NCBI GenBank assembly: GCA_019636755.1
Contig: JAHBWZ010000002.1
Coordinates: forward strand, 496,001 to 560,000
Length of the DNA: 64,000 nt
Direction of reading: 5' to 3'
Source: Phycisphaeraceae bacterium
GTDB lineage: Bacteria > Planctomycetota > Phycisphaerae > Phycisphaerales > SM1A02
Part shown: piece after piece, positions 42,962 to 53,149 of the stretch
Position numbering within the stretch: position 1 is the stretch's first letter
Layout: every line of letters begins with the position of its first letter
Position numbers and translations under genes: made by a program
The notes under the pieces: generated by a model
What the model saw: the letters and a program-made list of their open reading frames with translations, nothing else
The model's database searches: none
What the model was told of the DNA's origin: nothing

Positions 42962-45318
42962 CGTTCACCGCCGTCGGGTTCCTGGTGGCCGGGATGGTGG
43001 CGACCGCGGTGCCGATCATCATCCATCTGCTGTGGCGCCATCGGCGGCGCCCGGTGCCGTGGGCGGCGATGCGCTTCCTGCTGGAGGCATGGCGGAAGAG
43101 CCGCCGGCGCCTGGCGCTGGAGCAGTTCATCCTGCTCGCCACGCGATGCCTTGTCCTCATCGTGCTCGGCGCGGCGCTGGCACGGCCGCTGCTGGAGTCG
43201 CAGTTCCCGGGCCTGGGCGCCGGCGGCCGTTCGCTCTACCTCGTGATCGATGACGGCGCGCTCTCCGGGCTGACGGACGACGCGGGCGAAACCGCACTCC
43301 AGCGGCAGATCCGCCGGGCGGAGGCGGCGCTGGCGCGACTCGGGCCGGGCGACGCCGTGGGCGTGGTGACGACCGCGCAGCCGGTGCAGGGGCGGCTCAT
43401 TCCGCCTTCGACCGACCCCGCCGCCGCCGCCGCGCTCATCCGGTCGCTGCGCCCGCAGGCATCGTCATCGGACGTGGCGGGGGCGCTGCGGCTGGTCGCC
43501 GAGGCGCTGGCGCTTCCCGGTGCCGCGGGCATGCATGCGTCCGTGCTGCTGCTCAGCGACCTGCGCGCCGGGGCATGCACGCAGGATGAACCGGTGCCGC
43601 AACTCGTGGCGTCCGGCGGCGGCCGCGCCGATCTGCGCGTCGTGCATCCGGCGCGGGAGCCGGCGCACAACGTGTCCATCATGTCGATCGAGCCGCTCCG
43701 TACCGTCATCATTGCCGGCGCGCAGGACGGCAGCGACATCGTCACGGTGCGCCTCCGCCGGTCGGGCGGCGACCTGCCGCGGGCGGTGTCCACCGTCCGG
43801 CTGTCGGGTGACGGGATCCGGCCGGTGGCGCCGCGCCCCGTGGAGTGGAGCGCGGGACAGATCGAGTCCGCGGTCGATTTCCCGCTGACGTTCGACGCGA
43901 GGGAGGACCGCGAGATCGCACTCAGCGCCCGCATCGACGATGACGTGCTTGTCATCGACAATGAACGCAGCACGATTCTCTCGATGCGCCGGTCGCTGCG
44001 CGGCGCACTCATCGATCGTCGGTCATTCGGCGTCGATCCGTCGCTCGATCGACTGCCGGCGGGCGAGTGGATGCGCCGGGCCCTCGATCCCGCGCACGGG
44101 ACAGCCGCGTCCTTCGGGGTGGTCCCGCCGATCGGACTCATCGATCTCGAGCCGGCCACGATCACGCTGCGTGACCTCCAGGGCAACGACTTCGCGGTCG
44201 TGGCGCGTCCCGACCTGCTCGCCGCCGAGGGCTGGTCGGCCCTCGCCGCGTGGGGTGCGTCGGGTGGACTGATCCTGCTGCTGCCCCCGGGCGAGGCCCC
44301 GGTGCATGCGTGGACGGACGCGTTCCGGTCCGCGTTCGGCACCGCGTGGTCGATCGACCGGGAGGCCGTCACGCGACCGGTGGCGCTGCAGCCGTCGAGC
44401 ACGGGCTCGCGGCTGCTGCGGATGATCGCCTCCGATATCGCCGTGCTCGCGCCGGCGGTGGAGATCTTCCGGCGCGTGCCGATCGCACTCGATCGCGCCG
44501 ACGCGGAGGTCGTGCTCCTCCTTCAGAACGGTGAACCGTGCATCATCGCCGCACCGGTCATGCCTGCAGGCGATCCGCCGTCCGCGATCGGACGGAGCGT
44601 GCCCGCGCCGATGCGCGCCGACCAGGCGGGTTCCTTCACGGCGCCGGGCCTGCTGGTCGTGTTCGCCGTGGCGCCGCGACTGGACTGGACGAATCTGCCC
44701 GCGAAGCCGCTCATGGTTCCGCTGGTGCAGGAACTCGTGCGTCAGGGCGTGAGCGAGATCCGCGCCCGCGTGGAGTACCTGGCGGGCTCCAGTCCGGCAC
44801 TCGTCATGCCGGGCGCGTCCGGACCGGGACAGGTGGAGGCGCCGAGCGGGCGCGTCCTGCCGCTGGATGAGCGCGGGCGACCGGTCCAGCCGCTCCTGGA
44901 GACCGGCGTTCACCAGGTGGTCGACCGCGGCGGCCGCGCCCTTCGATCGTTCACCGTGACCATCGACGCACAGGCGACCAGCGCCGATCCCGTCCCCGCC
45001 GACGTGATCCTGTCCTGGCTCAACCGCCCGATCGCGGGCGACGCGGATTCGCCGGCGCCCGTCGGGCTCAGTCCGTGGCGGACCGTGAGCGACCAGGAGA
45101 TCGCCGAGGGCGACAGCGCCGAGGCCGGGAGCCCGAGGTCCAGCCCCGCGTTCCTGCTGCTCGTCCTGCTGCTCGCGCTGCTCATCATCGAGGCGCTGCT
45201 CGCGCGGCGCTTCTCCTGCGTCGGCCGCGGCGGTGGACCGGCGGGAGACCCGATCGCGCCGACGCTCACCGCGCGCGGCGGCGCTCGACCGGATGCGTCG
45301 GCGAGGGCCGCGGCGTGA
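42958..45318 (+). CDS. BatA-like membrane protein (N-terminal BatA domain, VWA-like body)
   Basis: The 786-residue protein starts in an ATGA overlap. The N-terminus is the BatA-type double membrane segment: VGFLVAGMVATAVPIIIHLL and, after RRRLALEQF, LLATRCLVLIVLGAALARPL. A VWA-like domain follows (SLYLVIDDGALSGLTDDAGE, with imperfect MIDAS), then a long periplasmic-type beta-rich section. A C-terminal TM segment FLLLVLLLALLIIEALLA sits near residue 750. Its stop TGA overlaps the next ATG (TGATG). Confidence 0.88.
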   Translation: MTFTAVGFLVAGMVATAVPIIIHLLWRHRRRPVPWAAMRFLLEAWRKSRRRLALEQFILLATRCLVLIVLGAALARPLLESQFPGLGAGGRSLYLVIDDGALSGLTDDAGETALQRQIRRAEAALARLGPGDAVGVVTTAQPVQGRLIPPSTDPAAAAALIRSLRPQASSSDVAGALRLVAEALALPGAAGMHASVLLLSDLRAGACTQDEPVPQLVASGGGRADLRVVHPAREPAHNVSIMSIEPLRTVIIAGAQDGSDIVTVRLRRSGGDLPRAVSTVRLSGDGIRPVAPRPVEWSAGQIESAVDFPLTFDAREDREIALSARIDDDVLVIDNERSTILSMRRSLRGALIDRRSFGVDPSLDRLPAGEWMRRALDPAHGTAASFGVVPPIGLIDLEPATITLRDLQGNDFAVVARPDLLAAEGWSALAAWGASGGLILLLPPGEAPVHAWTDAFRSAFGTAWSIDREAVTRPVALQPSSTGSRLLRMIASDIAVLAPAVEIFRRVPIALDRADAEVVLLLQNGEPCIIAAPVMPAGDPPSAIGRSVPAPMRADQAGSFTAPGLLVVFAVAPRLDWTNLPAKPLMVPLVQELVRQGVSEIRARVEYLAGSSPALVMPGASGPGQVEAPSGRVLPLDERGRPVQPLLETGVHQVVDRGGRALRSFTVTIDAQATSADPVPADVILSWLNRPIAGDADSPAPVGLSPWRTVSDQEIAEGDSAEAGSPRSSPAFLLLVLLLALLIIEALLARRFSCVGRGGGPAGDPIAPTLTARGGARPDASARAAA

Positions 45319-47636
45319 TGAACACGCCGATCATGCGCCGCCTGCTGGGGCTGGAGACCATCCCGGAGGATGCCGGCAACCTGGCGCTTGTCTTCGAGCG
45401 CGCCTGGCCCGCGTGGGCCTGGGCGCTGGCCGTCCTCGCGATCGTCGGCCTGGCCGCGTGGTCGTACTCGCGCCTGGAAGGATCGCGCGGTCGACGCGGC
45501 ATCCTCGCCGGCCTGCGTGCGCTGATCCTGACGCTGGCGCTGCTGCTGGTGGCCGGTCCGATGGCGGAGATGCCGCGCGAGATCATCGAGCGCGACTGGG
45601 TCATCATGCTGCTGGACCGCAGCGCGTCGATGACGGTCGTGGACCGTCCGGACGACGCTTCCTCGCGCGATGCGGCGCTGCGCAGCGCACTTGCCTTGAA
45701 CGCCGGTCTCTTCGCGGAGATGGCGGCGCAGCGCGAACTGCGGTGGTTCGGGTTCCACGAGGCGCTCTTCCGCCTCGAGGATGCACGCGACGCCGGCGCG
45801 CTTCCCGACCCCGGCCCGGCCGATGGCGCGGCGACGAACCTCGCGGTGGCGCTCGACCAGACGATGCAGCGCGCCGCGGCGCGCCAGGTGTCGGCGATCG
45901 TGCTGATGTCCGACGGGCGGACGAGCACGCCGCCGTCGCGGGCGCTCGTCCGGCAGCTCCAGTCGGAAGCGATCCCGCTCATGGTGGTGCCCTTCGGGTC
46001 ACCGGAACCCCTGGGGGACCTGGCGATCGGCGCCGTGCAGGCGCCCAGCCGCGCCTTCGCGCGGGACCGCGTGCCGGTGACGGTGGAGATCGACCGGATC
46101 GGCAGCGGCGCGGCCGGCCTGGGCGGCACGGTGCAGCTCATCGATGATCTGACCGGTGAAGTCCTGGACAGCGTCCGCGTGGATCCGTCCGAGGAGCGCA
46201 CCGCGGACGTCACGCTGCTCGCGGAGCCGGCGCTCGCGGGCGAGGCGGCCTGGCGCGTGGAGATCGTCCCCGATCGACCCGACCTCGTGGAGGCGAACAA
46301 CCGGCGGACGATCGCGATCGAACTGGTCGATCGACCGCTTCGCGTGCTGTACATCGACGGCTATCCGCGCTGGGAGTACCGGTACATCAAGAACCTGCTC
46401 GTCCGCGAGGAGAGCATCGAGAGTTCGGTGATGCTGCTCTCCGCCGATCGCGACTTTGCCCAGGAGGGCAACCTTCCCATCACGCGCCTGCCGCGCACGC
46501 GCGAGGAGTGGGCGGCTTTCGACGTCATCGTCATCGGCGACGTTCCGGGCACGTTCTTCTCACCCGACCAGCTGGAGCAGATGCGCGGCCAGGTGGCGGA
46601 GGGCGGCGTCGGACTGCTCTGGGTGGCGGGAGAGCGCTCACTGCCGTCCACGTATGCCGGCACCTCGCTCGCCGACCTGCTTCCGATGCGCGGGACGCTG
46701 CGCCTGGCGCCGATCGGGACGCCCGTCCACCTGCGTCCGACCGCGCTGGCGGGGCGGCTCGGACTCCTGTCTCTGGGCGGCGTCGACGAGGCGGAGCGCG
46801 GCTGGCCGCGCGAACTGGCCGACCCGATGGTCGGCTGGTCACGGCTCTTCTGGGCGCAGCGCATCGACGCGGACCTGCTCAAGCCCACCGCGGAGATCCT
46901 GGCGGAGACCTCGGAGTCGTTCGGCGAATCGGGCCCGCTGCCGCTGGTGCTGCAGATGCGCTTCGGCGCCGGGACCTCGATGTACGTCGCGACCGACGAG
47001 ATCTGGCGCTGGCGCTACGGGCGCGGCGAACTGCTCCCGGAACAGTTCTGGATCCAGCTGATCCGCGTGCTCGGGCGCGAGAGCCTGGTGCGCGGCGGCG
47101 AGGTCGCACTGCTCTCCGTGTCGCCGCGCCGCGCCGAGGCGCGCAGTCCCATCCGCATCGCGGTCACCCTGCTGGAGGGTCGGGGCATCGCCGCGCCGCC
47201 CGCGTCCCTGCCCGCCGTCATCGAGAGCGCCACCGGCGAACGGGTCGCCGAGATCGAACTGCCGGCGGATCCCGAGGTCCCGGGTCGCTACAGCCGCACC
47301 TGGATTCCCGCGCTGCCCGGAACCTGGCGGGTGCGCGTCCGGGATGCGTCCGTGCCCGGGCTCGACCTCGTGTCCAGCGTGGACATCGTGACCGCGGACG
47401 AGGAACTGCGCCGACCGGACGCCGACCATGACCTGCTCGCCCGGCTGGCGGCGGAGACCGGCGGTCGGGTGCTGGACCCGGCCGATCTCTCCGAACTCCG
47501 TTCCATCCGCGACCGATCGATCCGGACCCGGGCCCCGCTCCGCGAGCCGATCTGGGACACGGCATTCGTCTTCGGACTCATGCTTCTGCTGCTGACCGTG
47601 GAATGGATCGGTCGAAAGATGCTTCGTCTGCCGTAG
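45318..47636 (+). CDS. VWA-domain membrane protein with glutamine-amidotransferase-like domain
   Basis: The 772-residue protein has two N-terminal TM segments (AWALAVLAIVGLAAWSYS and GLRALILTLALLLVAGP). A VWA domain follows with MIDAS IMLLDRSASMTVVDR (DxSxS), then a class-I-amidotransferase-like domain (RVLYIDGYPRWEYRYIKNLL; DVIVIGDVPGTFFSPDQLEQ; LWVAGERSLPSTYAGTSLAD) without an obvious catalytic Cys. A C-terminal TM (AFVFGLMLLLLTVEWIGR) ends it. ATG 45318 is used rather than the frame opening at 45075, because of the stop-start overlap and signal-anchor. Confidence 0.9.
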   Translation: MNTPIMRRLLGLETIPEDAGNLALVFERAWPAWAWALAVLAIVGLAAWSYSRLEGSRGRRGILAGLRALILTLALLLVAGPMAEMPREIIERDWVIMLLDRSASMTVVDRPDDASSRDAALRSALALNAGLFAEMAAQRELRWFGFHEALFRLEDARDAGALPDPGPADGAATNLAVALDQTMQRAAARQVSAIVLMSDGRTSTPPSRALVRQLQSEAIPLMVVPFGSPEPLGDLAIGAVQAPSRAFARDRVPVTVEIDRIGSGAAGLGGTVQLIDDLTGEVLDSVRVDPSEERTADVTLLAEPALAGEAAWRVEIVPDRPDLVEANNRRTIAIELVDRPLRVLYIDGYPRWEYRYIKNLLVREESIESSVMLLSADRDFAQEGNLPITRLPRTREEWAAFDVIVIGDVPGTFFSPDQLEQMRGQVAEGGVGLLWVAGERSLPSTYAGTSLADLLPMRGTLRLAPIGTPVHLRPTALAGRLGLLSLGGVDEAERGWPRELADPMVGWSRLFWAQRIDADLLKPTAEILAETSESFGESGPLPLVLQMRFGAGTSMYVATDEIWRWRYGRGELLPEQFWIQLIRVLGRESLVRGGEVALLSVSPRRAEARSPIRIAVTLLEGRGIAAPPASLPAVIESATGERVAEIELPADPEVPGRYSRTWIPALPGTWRVRVRDASVPGLDLVSSVDIVTADEELRRPDADHDLLARLAAETGGRVLDPADLSELRSIRDRSIRTRAPLREPIWDTAFVFGLMLLLLTVEWIGRKMLRLP

Positions 47637-47644
47637 ACTCCACC

Positions 47645-50600
47645 ATGCGCGACCTCGTCAGGGAACTCGGCCGGATCCAGGGGAGAGCGCGGCTGCTGCT
47701 CCTGACGCATCGCACGGCGATGGCCGCGGCGGGGTTCCTGGCGGTGCTGCTCCTGGTCATCGCGTTCGACTATCTCCTGCGCTTTCCCGCCGGCCTGCGC
47801 GCACTGCTGCTGATCGGCATCGTCGCGGGCGTGGTCATGGTCTTCCTGCGGGTTCTCCGGCCCGCCCTGCGCTTCCGGCCGACGTTGACCCAGGTGGCGC
47901 TCCGCTGCGAATCGATGCACCCGCCGCTGCGCGGACGGCTTGCCTCGTCCGTCGAGTTCGTGCTGGCGGGAACCGATCGCACCAGCCCGCTGGCGGCGCG
48001 CACGGTGCGGGAGACGCAGCGCCGCGTCGAGTCGATGGCGCTGGCCACCGTCGTCCGGCAGGGGACGGCGCTGGCGGGGGTCGTGGCGCTCGTCGCAACC
48101 GTGCTTCTCGCGACGGCGACGTGGATCTTCGCACCGGACATTGCCCGGATCGGGGCCGCGCGGCTCCTGGCGCCGTTCGCCGGCACGGAGTGGCCTGCGC
48201 GCACGGCGGTGGAGTCGCTCATGTCGGAGGTGCTTCCGGCGAACCGCGTGCATCCGCGCGGGCAGGTGCTCCCGCTGCGCGCCCGGAACCTGACGCCGCG
48301 CGGCGCGCACGAGCGCGTCGAGGCCTGGTTCCGCCTGCAGCGCGAGGGCGAGGACGGTGCCTGGCAGTCCGTCCTGCTCACGCACCAGGGCGACGGGATT
48401 CACGAGCGCCTGATCGACGCCGACGCGGACGCGATGGAGGTGTACTTCGCGACGCAGGACAACCGGTCGCCCGTGGAGCGGCTCCGTCTGGAGCCGCCGC
48501 CGGCGGTTGAACGCGCGGAACTCACGATCGTGCCGCCGGCATACGCCGAGTCGTTTCTCGACGTCCGGACCGTCGACCTGGGAACGGGAACGGACGAGCG
48601 GCGGCGGCTTCGGGAAGGCGTGCTGGTCGGGTCGGAGGCCGTCCTCCGGCTCTCGCTCAACAAGCCGGTGCCGGTGCCCGGTGAGACGGATCCGGACCCG
48701 GCCTGGCTCGCGCGACTGCTGGAGGGATCCCGTCCGGACGTTTCCGCAGACCTCGTCTTCGAGGCAGCTCGACACGACGGACAGTCCAGGCAACTCACGC
48801 TGCGCTGGACCCTGCACGAACCGGCGCGGATGGCCGTCGGACTGGAGGATCGCTCCGGGCTTCGCAATGCCGAACCGATCGAGTACATGATCGACGTCGC
48901 CGCGGACCGGCCGCCGGCGGTCACGCTGACGCGACCGGAGCGCGACGAAGCGATCCTCGCCAGCGCCGTGGTCGAACTGGCCGCCGAGGCGCGTGATGAC
49001 GTGGCGATCGAGCGCCTCTCGCTGGAGGCGCACGTCCAGCGCGCCGCGGCGCTCGCGTCCGGGCTTCCTCCCGATCCGCTCCCGACGCACCTGGAGCGGC
49101 AGAGCGCCGCCCGCGCCGTGGATCTCGCCGGCGCGCTCGACCTGGCGCCGGCCGGCCTCGTGCCGGGAGACGTGGTGCTCCTTGCCGCGGTGGCCGAAGA
49201 CGGCTTCCTGGCGGACGGCGCGCGCCGTGCTCCGGTGCGATCGACCCCGCGGCGCCTGCTGGTCGTCAGTCCGCTGGACCTTGCCGAGCAGATCCGGCGC
49301 GGCCTGGGCACCGTGCGGCAGAACGCGATCCGCATCGAGTCGCTCCAGTCGGAACTCCAGGACGCGGCGGAGGCGCTGGCCCGCAGTCCCGGTCGCGTCG
49401 AAGCGCGGGCGGTGGCACAGGCCCAGGCCCAGCTCTCCGATCGCATCGCCGCGCAGCGGGAGTCGGTGGACATGCTGGTGGACCAGGCGGCGCGCAACCG
49501 GCTGGACGATCCGCAGGTGAGCGACCTGCTGCGGCAGTCGCGGGACCTGCTCAGTTTCGCCGGTCGGGCTGCGGCCGAGGCTGCCGGCGCGGCGGAGCGC
49601 GTGGGCGAGGGGGCGCCGGATGTCCCGGAGGCGCTCGAGTCGCTCGCGGACCAGCAGCAGCGCGTGCGGGACGAACTGTCCGACCTGGTCGCGCTGCTCG
49701 ACCGGGACGAGGACTCGTGGATCGTGCAGCGCCGGCTGGAGGGCCTGCTCACGCGCCAGGAGGCGATCAGCGAGGTCACGGACGCCGTCAATGCCCGGAC
49801 GCGGGGCATGGACCAGTCGGATCTGGCCGCCGGTGAGCGCGAGGAACTCGAGCGCCTGGCCGCCGAGCAGCGCGCCCTTCGTGACGAGGCCAGGGCGCTG
49901 GTCGAAGAGATGCGCCGGCGCGCGCGGGCGCTGGGCGACGTCGACCGCCAGGCGGGCGAAGCGATGCAGCGATCGGCGCGCATGGCGGAGCAGCGCGAGG
50001 TCGACCGGGAGATGGAGCGCGCCGCGGAGCGGATCGAACAGAACCAGCTCCAGGTCGCCGGTGACATGCAGCAGAGCGCCCGGCAGACGATCTCGCGCAT
50101 GCTGGAGGAGCTGGCGGACCAGGGGCGCAATCGCGCCGAGGAACTCCTGCGCCGGCTCTCCAGTCTGCGCGAGGTGCTGGAACGGCTGGTGCAGGCGCAG
50201 GAGTCGGAACTCATGGCGCTGGCCGTCGCCGAGGAGCGCAGCGACTTCACCGGGCGCGACCGGGCGATGATCCGGATCTCCCAGAACACGCGGTCGGCGA
50301 CCGACGAGGCGCGGGCGCAGCCCCCGACGCGCCGGATCGCCCGGCGGCTTCAGCAGGCGGCGGAAGTGCAGGGTGTGGCGATCACCGCGCTGCGCGCCCA
50401 GCCCGTCGCCGTCGCGGATGCACGGGACGCCGAGGAGCGCTCGCTCCGCCTGCTCGTGGAAGCGCTGGAGTCGGCGCAGGACCTGGAGGAGGAAGCGCAG
50501 GAGGATCTCGCGGCGCAGCAGCGCGAAGCGCTGCTGGATGCCTACCGGGCGCTCGGCGAGCGCCAGGTCATGCTCCGGGAGGAGACCCTGCCCCTCGTCG

Positions 50601-51271
50601 GCGTCGAGACCGGCCGGCGTCAGCTGGTCGAAGCCCGGCGCATCGCGTCCGTCCAGGATGACATCCGCGCCGGGCTCGGCGACCTGCTTGCCGGGTCCGA
50701 GGATCTCCGGCAGTCCGGCGTGTTCTCGTTCGTGCACGATCTCATGGACCGCTGGGCGCGCCAGGCGGTCGATGCGCTGCGCGAGGGCACGGTCACCGAC
50801 ACCGAGACCGATCTGCAGCGCCGCATCGCCGAGAGCATCTTCCGGCAGATCGAAGCGCTGGAGGAGGCGTCGGCGCCGCCGCCGGACTTCGCCCGTGAAG
50901 GCGGCGAGGAGCCGGCGGGTGGACAGGGCGGACAGGGCGGCGAATCCGGCGCGGGCCTGGTGCCGCCGGTGGCGGAACTCCGCCGGCTCGTCATGCTTCA
51001 GCAGCAGGTCGCGGAAGAGACGGTGCGTGCCGATGCCGCGCCGGACGCGGGTGCGGAGCGTCGGCGGGAGCGCGCGACGGAACTCGGCGCGATGCAGCGG
51101 CGCATCCTGGAACTGGCACAGGGGCTGGCCGAGATGGTCGGCGCGGGCCGCGCCGGGGGCGCGAGCGGCGACGCGGGCGCCGGCGATGGGGGACCGCCGC
51201 CGACCGGCGACGTCCCGGGACCGCCGCCTGCGCCGGACCCCGCGCCGGACGCGCAGGAGAACCGCCGATGA
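47645..51271 (+). CDS. Large coiled-coil membrane protein of the MoxR/VWA operon
   Basis: The protein has 1208 residues from ATG 47645; an ATG at 47603 overlapping the previous gene is also possible. Two TM segments lie near the N-terminus (MAAAGFLAVLLLVIAFDYLL and ALLLIGIVAGVVMVFLRV), and a third hydrophobic stretch LAGVVALVATVLLATATWIF. A beta-rich section follows, then from about residue 540 a long Glu/Arg/Gln/Ala-rich helical region that looks coiled-coil, ending in Gly/Pro/Asp-rich sequence. The layout resembles DUF4175-like proteins of such operons. The function is unknown. The opposite strand has a 1382-codon shadow frame. Confidence 0.82.
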   Translation: MRDLVRELGRIQGRARLLLLTHRTAMAAAGFLAVLLLVIAFDYLLRFPAGLRALLLIGIVAGVVMVFLRVLRPALRFRPTLTQVALRCESMHPPLRGRLASSVEFVLAGTDRTSPLAARTVRETQRRVESMALATVVRQGTALAGVVALVATVLLATATWIFAPDIARIGAARLLAPFAGTEWPARTAVESLMSEVLPANRVHPRGQVLPLRARNLTPRGAHERVEAWFRLQREGEDGAWQSVLLTHQGDGIHERLIDADADAMEVYFATQDNRSPVERLRLEPPPAVERAELTIVPPAYAESFLDVRTVDLGTGTDERRRLREGVLVGSEAVLRLSLNKPVPVPGETDPDPAWLARLLEGSRPDVSADLVFEAARHDGQSRQLTLRWTLHEPARMAVGLEDRSGLRNAEPIEYMIDVAADRPPAVTLTRPERDEAILASAVVELAAEARDDVAIERLSLEAHVQRAAALASGLPPDPLPTHLERQSAARAVDLAGALDLAPAGLVPGDVVLLAAVAEDGFLADGARRAPVRSTPRRLLVVSPLDLAEQIRRGLGTVRQNAIRIESLQSELQDAAEALARSPGRVEARAVAQAQAQLSDRIAAQRESVDMLVDQAARNRLDDPQVSDLLRQSRDLLSFAGRAAAEAAGAAERVGEGAPDVPEALESLADQQQRVRDELSDLVALLDRDEDSWIVQRRLEGLLTRQEAISEVTDAVNARTRGMDQSDLAAGEREELERLAAEQRALRDEARALVEEMRRRARALGDVDRQAGEAMQRSARMAEQREVDREMERAAERIEQNQLQVAGDMQQSARQTISRMLEELADQGRNRAEELLRRLSSLREVLERLVQAQESELMALAVAEERSDFTGRDRAMIRISQNTRSATDEARAQPPTRRIARRLQQAAEVQGVAITALRAQPVAVADARDAEERSLRLLVEALESAQDLEEEAQEDLAAQQREALLDAYRALGERQVMLREETLPLVGVETGRRQLVEARRIASVQDDIRAGLGDLLAGSEDLRQSGVFSFVHDLMDRWARQAVDALREGTVTDTETDLQRRIAESIFRQIEALEEASAPPPDFAREGGEEPAGGQGGQGGESGAGLVPPVAELRRLVMLQQQVAEETVRADAAPDAGAERRRERATELGAMQRRILELAQGLAEMVGAGRAGGASGDAGAGDGGPPPTGDVPGPPPAPDPAPDAQENRR

Positions 51272-51969
51272 ACCGGACCAGGCAGCACCGCGGAACAGTT
51301 CGAATCGTCGCCATCGTGCTGGGCGTGGTCGCGGCAGCGCTGCCTGCGGCGGCGGATGATCCGCCGGACCTCGATCGGCTGCTCGATCTTCCGCCAGCCG
51401 CGCGCCCGGATGCTGCAGAGCGCGGCGACGGTGCACTCGGGGAGGCGGAAGAACTCAGCCGGCGACTCGCCGGCGATGCCTTCGAACATGCATTCAGCGC
51501 CGCGATCCGGCTCATGGGTCTCGTCAGCGATCGCCTGGAACGCGCCCTCGACACCGGTATCGAAACGCAGCGCGCCCAGCAGGACATCCTGATGCGGCTG
51601 GATGCGCTGGTGGACGAGGCGCGGCGCCGGCAGTCCGCCTCGTCGCGCAGCGGCGGCTCGTCCTCGTCCTCGTCGTCCTCGTCGTCCTCGCCGCAGGGGG
51701 CAGGCGGCGCGCGGCCCGGAGGACAGGCCGGGCGACCGGCGCCGGCGGACGGTTCTCCGTCCGGCAGCGATGGCGACGGTGACCAGGAAGGTCCGCCACC
51801 GCCGCCGCGGCAGGGCGACATCGCGACGCGCCTGGAGGAGTCCCGCAGCGAGTGGGGCAATCTGCCGGAGCGCATCCGCTCCATGCTCCAGCAGGGCCGG
51901 CGCGAGTCGTTCTCCAGCCTGTACGAACAGATGACCCGCGAGTACTACCGGCGTCTCGCCGAGGAGTGA
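51268..51969 (+). CDS. Exported low-complexity protein of the MoxR/VWA operon
   Basis: The 233-residue protein starts in an ATGA overlap with the coiled-coil gene. It has a signal peptide (VRIVAIVLGVVAAALPAAA) and a helical N-terminal part. A serine run coded by TCG/TCC repeats (about 51645-51692) and Gly/Pro-rich sequence follow. The conserved-looking end is WGNLPERIRSMLQQGRRESF and SLYEQMTREYYRRLAEE. I recognise the last part as common in planctomycete operons of this type but know no function. Confidence 0.75.
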   Translation: MNRTRQHRGTVRIVAIVLGVVAAALPAAADDPPDLDRLLDLPPAARPDAAERGDGALGEAEELSRRLAGDAFEHAFSAAIRLMGLVSDRLERALDTGIETQRAQQDILMRLDALVDEARRRQSASSRSGGSSSSSSSSSSSPQGAGGARPGGQAGRPAPADGSPSGSDGDGDQEGPPPPPRQGDIATRLEESRSEWGNLPERIRSMLQQGRRESFSSLYEQMTREYYRRLAEE

Positions 51970-51972
51970 CCC

Positions 51973-53106
51973 ATGGCCGACGAAGCAGGAAGGCGCGCGG
52001 GAACGGATGAACGGATGGCATGCGCCCTGGCCTGCGCGGTGCTGCTCGCGGGTGCCGCCGCCGCGATCACCCATGCCGCGCCGGCCCCCCAGGCGCCGCG
52101 CCCGGGTGCGCAGGTCGAGGATCCGGCCGTCACGGCGCGGGAAGGCGGCGCCGAGAACAACCCCGCGTCCGATGAGATGACCGACGCGCTCATCCTCGGG
52201 ATCGATCGCGGGCTGGAGTTCCTCGCCCTCCAGCAGAATGCCGACGGGTCGTTCGGTCGCGGCCTCTACGGCCGGCACGTCGGCATCTCCGCGCTCTGCG
52301 GTATCGCCTTCATGGCCGACGGCAACGTCCCGGGCCGGGGACGCTACGGGGAGCAGGTGGCGCGGACGCTGGAGTTCGTGCTGGCGAACCAGACGGACGC
52401 CGGTCTCCTCTCCGCCGAGACCACGCACGGGCCGATGTACGGACACGGCTTCGCCGCGCTCTTCCTCGGCGAGGTCTACGGCATGACGCCGGGCGACCGG
52501 CGCATTCACGATGCGCTGGTGCGCGCGGTCGATCTCATCGTCGGCACGCAGAACGAGGAGGGCGGGTGGCGCTACAACCCGATCATCGCCGACGCGGACA
52601 TCTCGGTCACGATCACGCAGATCATGGCGCTGCGCTCGGCGCGGAATGCCGGGATCAAGGTGCCGGTCGAAACGATCGATCGCGCGGTCCGCTACGTCCG
52701 CGAGTGCCAGAATCCCGACGGCGGCTTCCGCTACATGCGCCAGCCGGGTTCGTCCGCCTGGCCGCGGACGGCGGCGGGCGTGGCCAGCCTGTACTACGCC
52801 GGCATCTATGACGACGACTCGATCCGTGCCGGGCTCGACTGGCTGATCGAGCGTGCCATGCCGGGCCGCAACTCGCAGAGTCCGACGCACTATTTCTACG
52901 GCCAGTACTACGCCGTACAGGCGATGTATCTCGCCGGCGGCACCTACTGGTCGGCGTGGTGGCCGGCCATCCGGGACGAACTGCTCGCGCGGCAGTCCAG
53001 CAGCGGGTCATGGCACGATCACTACGCGTCCGGTGCGTACTCGACGGCGATGGGACTCATCGTGCTCCAGATGCCCAAGCGGTACCTGCCGATCTTCCAG
53101 AAGTGA
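51973..53106 (+). CDS. Exported prenyltransferase/squalene-oxidase-repeat protein
   Basis: The 377-residue protein has a signal peptide (ACALACAVLLAGAAAAITHA) and repeated alpha/alpha-toroid motifs: LEFLALQQNADGSFGRGLYG, LIVGTQNEEGGWRYNPI, VRECQNPDGGFRYMRQPGSS, and near the end LLARQSSSGSWHDHYASGAY. These QxxDGSW/F-type repeats define the terpene-cyclase/prenyltransferase superfamily, but catalytic DxDD-like residues are not apparent and export makes cyclase activity unlikely. It starts 3 bases after the previous stop. Confidence 0.87.
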   Translation: MADEAGRRAGTDERMACALACAVLLAGAAAAITHAAPAPQAPRPGAQVEDPAVTAREGGAENNPASDEMTDALILGIDRGLEFLALQQNADGSFGRGLYGRHVGISALCGIAFMADGNVPGRGRYGEQVARTLEFVLANQTDAGLLSAETTHGPMYGHGFAALFLGEVYGMTPGDRRIHDALVRAVDLIVGTQNEEGGWRYNPIIADADISVTITQIMALRSARNAGIKVPVETIDRAVRYVRECQNPDGGFRYMRQPGSSAWPRTAAGVASLYYAGIYDDDSIRAGLDWLIERAMPGRNSQSPTHYFYGQYYAVQAMYLAGGTYWSAWWPAIRDELLARQSSSGSWHDHYASGAYSTAMGLIVLQMPKRYLPIFQK

Positions 53107-53149
53107 ACGGACCCGCCACGCCGCGTCCCCCCGTCGGGGCGCTCCCCCC

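Noticed and set aside
47288-51436. Open frame of 1382 codons on the minus strand
   Set aside because: It lies opposite the coiled-coil gene. High GC and Glu/Arg/Ala-rich coding create long shadow frames; its translation is Arg/His/Gln-rich low-complexity and matches no domain.
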